Below, in pieces: positions 61,477-64,000 of a stretch of 64,000 nucleotides of DNA (the first letter of the stretch is position 1; every line of letters starts with the position of its first letter). Below the pieces are notes generated by a model that saw nothing but the letters and a program-made list of their open reading frames with translations, was not told the DNA's origin and made no database searches. Source of the stretch: Halobacteriovoraceae bacterium (lineage in GTDB: Bacteria; Bdellovibrionota; Bacteriovoracia; Bacteriovoracales; Bacteriovoracaceae); assembly GCA_002707495.1 (NCBI GenBank), contig PAMZ01000009.1:1-64000 (forward strand). The letters run 5' to 3'. The position numbers and the translations under genes were made by a program.

Positions 61477-62654
61477 AACTTCTCTGGGTGACACCAAAAT
61501 GGACTCTGCCTGCATCTGATGGCGCAAGAGTTGCAAGTAGGCAATTAATAAAAAGCTTAGTTGCAAAGGGTGTTGAGATCCACTATCTTGCGTTAAGCCA
61601 TCCTGAAGATACGGAAGACAGAGAGGTCTTAATTGAGGATTTAGGGGTCAAGAGTGCTCATTTTATTAAGAGAAATCTTCCTATTTCACTTATTGAAAAA
61701 ATCTTTTTTTATGGCCTATCATTTTTATTCACACCTTCAAAACCACTTACTATAGCGAGTTTTTCTAGTTCTCAAATCAAAAAATTTTGTCAAAAACACT
61801 TTAAATCAAATCAATTTGATTATGTGGTAGCTGATGGCCTTCATAGTATTGTCCCCTTACTCTCTCTTGATGCTAAACTCATTTATCGATCTCATAATGT
61901 TGAGTATGAAATTTGGAAAAAAGCAGCTAGGGAGACTCGTTTCTTCTTGAAAAAAGTTTTTCTTTTAACTCAATTCTATGCGATGAGATCCTTTGAGAGG
62001 AAGGTTGTTCATTTTGTAGATCATGTCTTTCCTATATCAGAGGAAGACCGTCTTAAATATACAGAGTATTTAAAGGAAGATGCAAAGTTAATGACACTTC
62101 CCTTAGGTTTGAGTTTTAAAAAGGTACAGCCTACAAAGAGTATTGATAAAATTTGTTTGCTTTTTTTGGGGAGACTAGATTGGGCTCCTAATAAAGATGG
62201 GCTCATTTGGTTTTTAAAGGAAGTCTGGCCACACCTGTCGCCGCAAAATTTTGAACTTATCATTGTTGGAAGCGGAAACTCTGATTGGGTCAGTACCTAT
62301 AGTGGTTTGGAGGGGGTAAGTTTTTATGGATTTGTTGAGGATTTAGATTCAATCTATCAAAAAATAGATCTTTCCATTATTCCTATTTTTTATGGCTCTG
62401 GTACAAGAATTAAGTTGATTGAGGCAGTATCTAAGGGGATACCGATTCTTTCGACTGGAATGGGTGCTCAAGGATCAAGTCTAATGCCAGGCGAAGAGTA
62501 TACGCAGGCAGAGACCTCATCTCAATGGGTAGATGCATTGTTAAAATTTGATGCACAGGAGAGTCGTGATCGTGCTAACAAAGCATTTGAGAGACTACAA
62601 AGGGAATTTGCTCAAGAGAAATTGGCTCAGAATTTTATTCAAAAACTCTCATAG
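61473..62654 (+). CDS. Family 4/1 glycosyltransferase
   Basis: The 393-residue GT-B protein has an N-terminal WVTPKWTLPASDGARVASRQ acceptor-domain loop, the LFLGRLDWAPNKDG start of the donor domain (near 228) and the FYGSGTRIKLIEAVSKG E-x7-E-like nucleotide-sugar motif (near 305). It starts in a 4-bp ATGA overlap with the methyltransferase. Its 3' end overlaps the convergent glycosyltransferase by 16 bp. Confidence 0.88.
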   Translation: MKLLWVTPKWTLPASDGARVASRQLIKSLVAKGVEIHYLALSHPEDTEDREVLIEDLGVKSAHFIKRNLPISLIEKIFFYGLSFLFTPSKPLTIASFSSSQIKKFCQKHFKSNQFDYVVADGLHSIVPLLSLDAKLIYRSHNVEYEIWKKAARETRFFLKKVFLLTQFYAMRSFERKVVHFVDHVFPISEEDRLKYTEYLKEDAKLMTLPLGLSFKKVQPTKSIDKICLLFLGRLDWAPNKDGLIWFLKEVWPHLSPQNFELIIVGSGNSDWVSTYSGLEGVSFYGFVEDLDSIYQKIDLSIIPIFYGSGTRIKLIEAVSKGIPILSTGMGAQGSSLMPGEEYTQAETSSQWVDALLKFDAQESRDRANKAFERLQREFAQEKLAQNFIQKLS

Positions 62655-63664
62655 ATTGCATTGGTTTTTTCAATCCAGTTTTTTAAAGAATAATTACTGC
62701 TGATCGTCTTAGAGATTTCTTTGATCTCCGTTTGAATATCGGTATACTGATTATTAATAAACTCAACTTTTTGAATAAAATCTTCAGGATTTCCGGGCTT
62801 GGCCAGAAAGATGTCATTGTCTAAAAGCTTAGGAAGGCCCCCAACTTGACTCGCTAAAATAGGAAGACCTGAGGCAAGAGCTTCAAGCGCCACTAATGGA
62901 AGCCCTTCTCGAAAGGAGGGCATTATTAATAAATGAAAAGGGTAGAGATTCTTTGAGATTTCTAAATCAAATCCATGATAATAAATATTCTGAGAGGATT
63001 TAGACGCATTAATGATCAGATGATCTAGATCACCCTGTCCATAGATATGAAAATCAAAATCTTTAAGTTTTGTAGCAATTTCTAATAAAGGAAGGATTCC
63101 CTTCTCCTTGGAAAGTCTACCAATGAATACGACTTTGAGCCTTTCCTCTTCAGATTTTTCTCTTTGTTTATACTCTAATAGTTCAGGAATAAAGTTTTCC
63201 ACAAGAATTTTATGAGGATGCCTGGTGTTTTCAAACATCTCTTCTGATACACAAACGAGTTTATGTATATTCTTAAGTCGCAATTCTTCTATTTTTTCGA
63301 GAACTCTAGTCTTTAGAGTGTGAGAGGTCTTACCATGTTGAGTTGCGACTCGATTGGCTTTAAGAAAACTATTGATGAAATTTGCTTTCATGCCATGGGA
63401 GTGAACGGTATCGATATTTAAATGATTTATTTTAGAATTAAGTTCTTTGATAAGTTTGTTGTCAAATCGACTTGAAGAATTAATTACAAGGTATTCAATA
63501 TGAAGTTCGCTAAGCTTTTTTATAAATTCTTCACAAGGTTTAGGGTTTCTCTTTTCCTTAATTAGTAAAATAGGAATTTCCATAGCCTTTGCAGCTCTAA
63601 GGACAATCTTTTCAGCTCCTCCGAAAGGACCAGGCGAAAAAAGAAAGACGGCTTTATTTTTCAT
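62639..63664 (-). CDS. Family 4 glycosyltransferase
   Basis: The 341-residue GT-B protein has FSPGPFGGAEKIVLRAAKAM at the N-terminus, VVFIGRLSKEKGILPLLE at the start of the donor domain (near 189), and the donor-binding E-x7-E motif in SFREGLPLVALEALASGLP (near 253). It transfers a sugar in surface-glycan synthesis; donor and acceptor cannot be told. Its start overlaps the end of the upstream membrane protein gene by 11 bp on the same strand. Confidence 0.9.
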   Translation of the reverse strand: MKNKAVFLFSPGPFGGAEKIVLRAAKAMEIPILLIKEKRNPKPCEEFIKKLSELHIEYLVINSSSRFDNKLIKELNSKINHLNIDTVHSHGMKANFINSFLKANRVATQHGKTSHTLKTRVLEKIEELRLKNIHKLVCVSEEMFENTRHPHKILVENFIPELLEYKQREKSEEERLKVVFIGRLSKEKGILPLLEIATKLKDFDFHIYGQGDLDHLIINASKSSQNIYYHGFDLEISKNLYPFHLLIMPSFREGLPLVALEALASGLPILASQVGGLPKLLDNDIFLAKPGNPEDFIQKVEFINNQYTDIQTEIKEISKTISSNYSLKNWIEKTNAIYESF

Positions 63665-64000
63665 TGAAATAGCCTTTTTTAAAGGTATATATGAGGAAAA
63701 TAAAGTAAAGAATAAAAAATCCTCCTCCGCAAACTAGAAACCACCAAAGTGAGGATTGAAAGTTGTTTTTGAGAGACAAACAGATACTTCCTAGAAAGAT
63801 AGAAAATAACGTAAAAATAGAAAGTTTTTTCAGTGGAAGAGTTTCGACGAATTTCCAATTCATCACTTGGCAAGATCCATAGAGTCCGGCGAATCTGAAT
63901 AATGCTTTAAAAATAATACTGGTTATCAAAACAATTTTGGCATTGAAAAAGTTAGAGGTCGTAATGATTGCGAGCAGGGAGAGGGGGGAAATGATAAGAC
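63654..64000 (-). CDS. C-terminal end of a multi-spanning membrane protein, possibly Wzx flippase (partial)
   Basis: The reading frame is open from its stop at 63654 to the window edge, giving ~115 residues. The visible part has three or four hydrophobic segments separated by short loops, ending in a YTFKKGYFNEK tail. The setting next to glycosyltransferases, with chain-length and polymerase genes present, suggests a Wzx-type polysaccharide flippase. The fragment is too short to prove this. An internal TTG at 63929 is not a likely start, since the frame continues upstream. Confidence 0.5.
   Translation of the reverse strand, partial: LIISPLSLLAIITTSNFFNAKIVLITSIIFKALFRFAGLYGSCQVMNWKFVETLPLKKLSIFTLFSIFLGSICLSLKNNFQSSLWWFLVCGGGFFILYFIFLIYTFKKGYFNEK

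Overview
The window looks like a chromosome segment of a low-GC, Gram-negative predatory bacterium of the Bdellovibrionota, most likely class Bacteriovoracia (Bacteriovorax/Halobacteriovorax-like). This is inference from the low GC content, the many large secreted or lipid-anchored proteins unlike those of model bacteria, TolC-type outer-membrane proteins, an EF-P lysylation enzyme and a leucine dehydrogenase. No species-specific marker is present.

Region 1 (1-651) is the 3' end of an rRNA operon: 23S tail, spacer without a tRNA, 5S, a terminator, then a strongly folded leader-like segment. Region 2 (652-24452) is mostly housekeeping: a radical-SAM protein, ftsK, then a long cell-envelope/translation run rpsB-tsf-pyrH-frr-uppS-cdsA-rseP-tsaB-(psd-like)-pssA-truA and tig. 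It continues with a ComEC-like membrane protein, nadC, rimO, two small unknowns, an EpmA-like ligase, two NUDIX-family or folate enzymes, ftsY, zapA, fau and rny. A multi-stem structured RNA candidate follows rny.

Region 3 (24792-56222) is an accessory island of exported proteins. It holds a 1227-residue cysteine-rich secreted protein, with a short metabolic insert (MutT-like NUDIX, CorC/HlyC-type CBS protein, leucine dehydrogenase, free-Met-sulfoxide reductase). Then come a trypsin-like protease, three same-strand modular Ig-like lipoproteins of 1310, 2689 and 596 residues, a coiled-coil/P-domain protein, a transglutaminase-elicitor-like protein, and a tight cluster of two TolC-like proteins plus a secreted partner. 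The three lipoproteins share an anchor and stalk modules but differ in their tips. One of them carries an 11-domain array that grew as domain pairs, and its gene ends in a tandem 85-bp element.

Region 4 (56352-64000) is a polysaccharide cluster: a CpsD/BY-kinase-like protein without a P-loop, a Wzz-like chain-length protein, a Wzy/O-antigen-ligase-like protein, a GT2 glycosyltransferase, a methyltransferase and a GT4 glycosyltransferase, coupled by overlaps or very short gaps. Facing them are another GT4 gene and the C-terminal end of a multi-spanning membrane protein, possibly a Wzx flippase, cut by the window edge. Together regions 3 and 4 read as a cell-surface and secretion neighbourhood.
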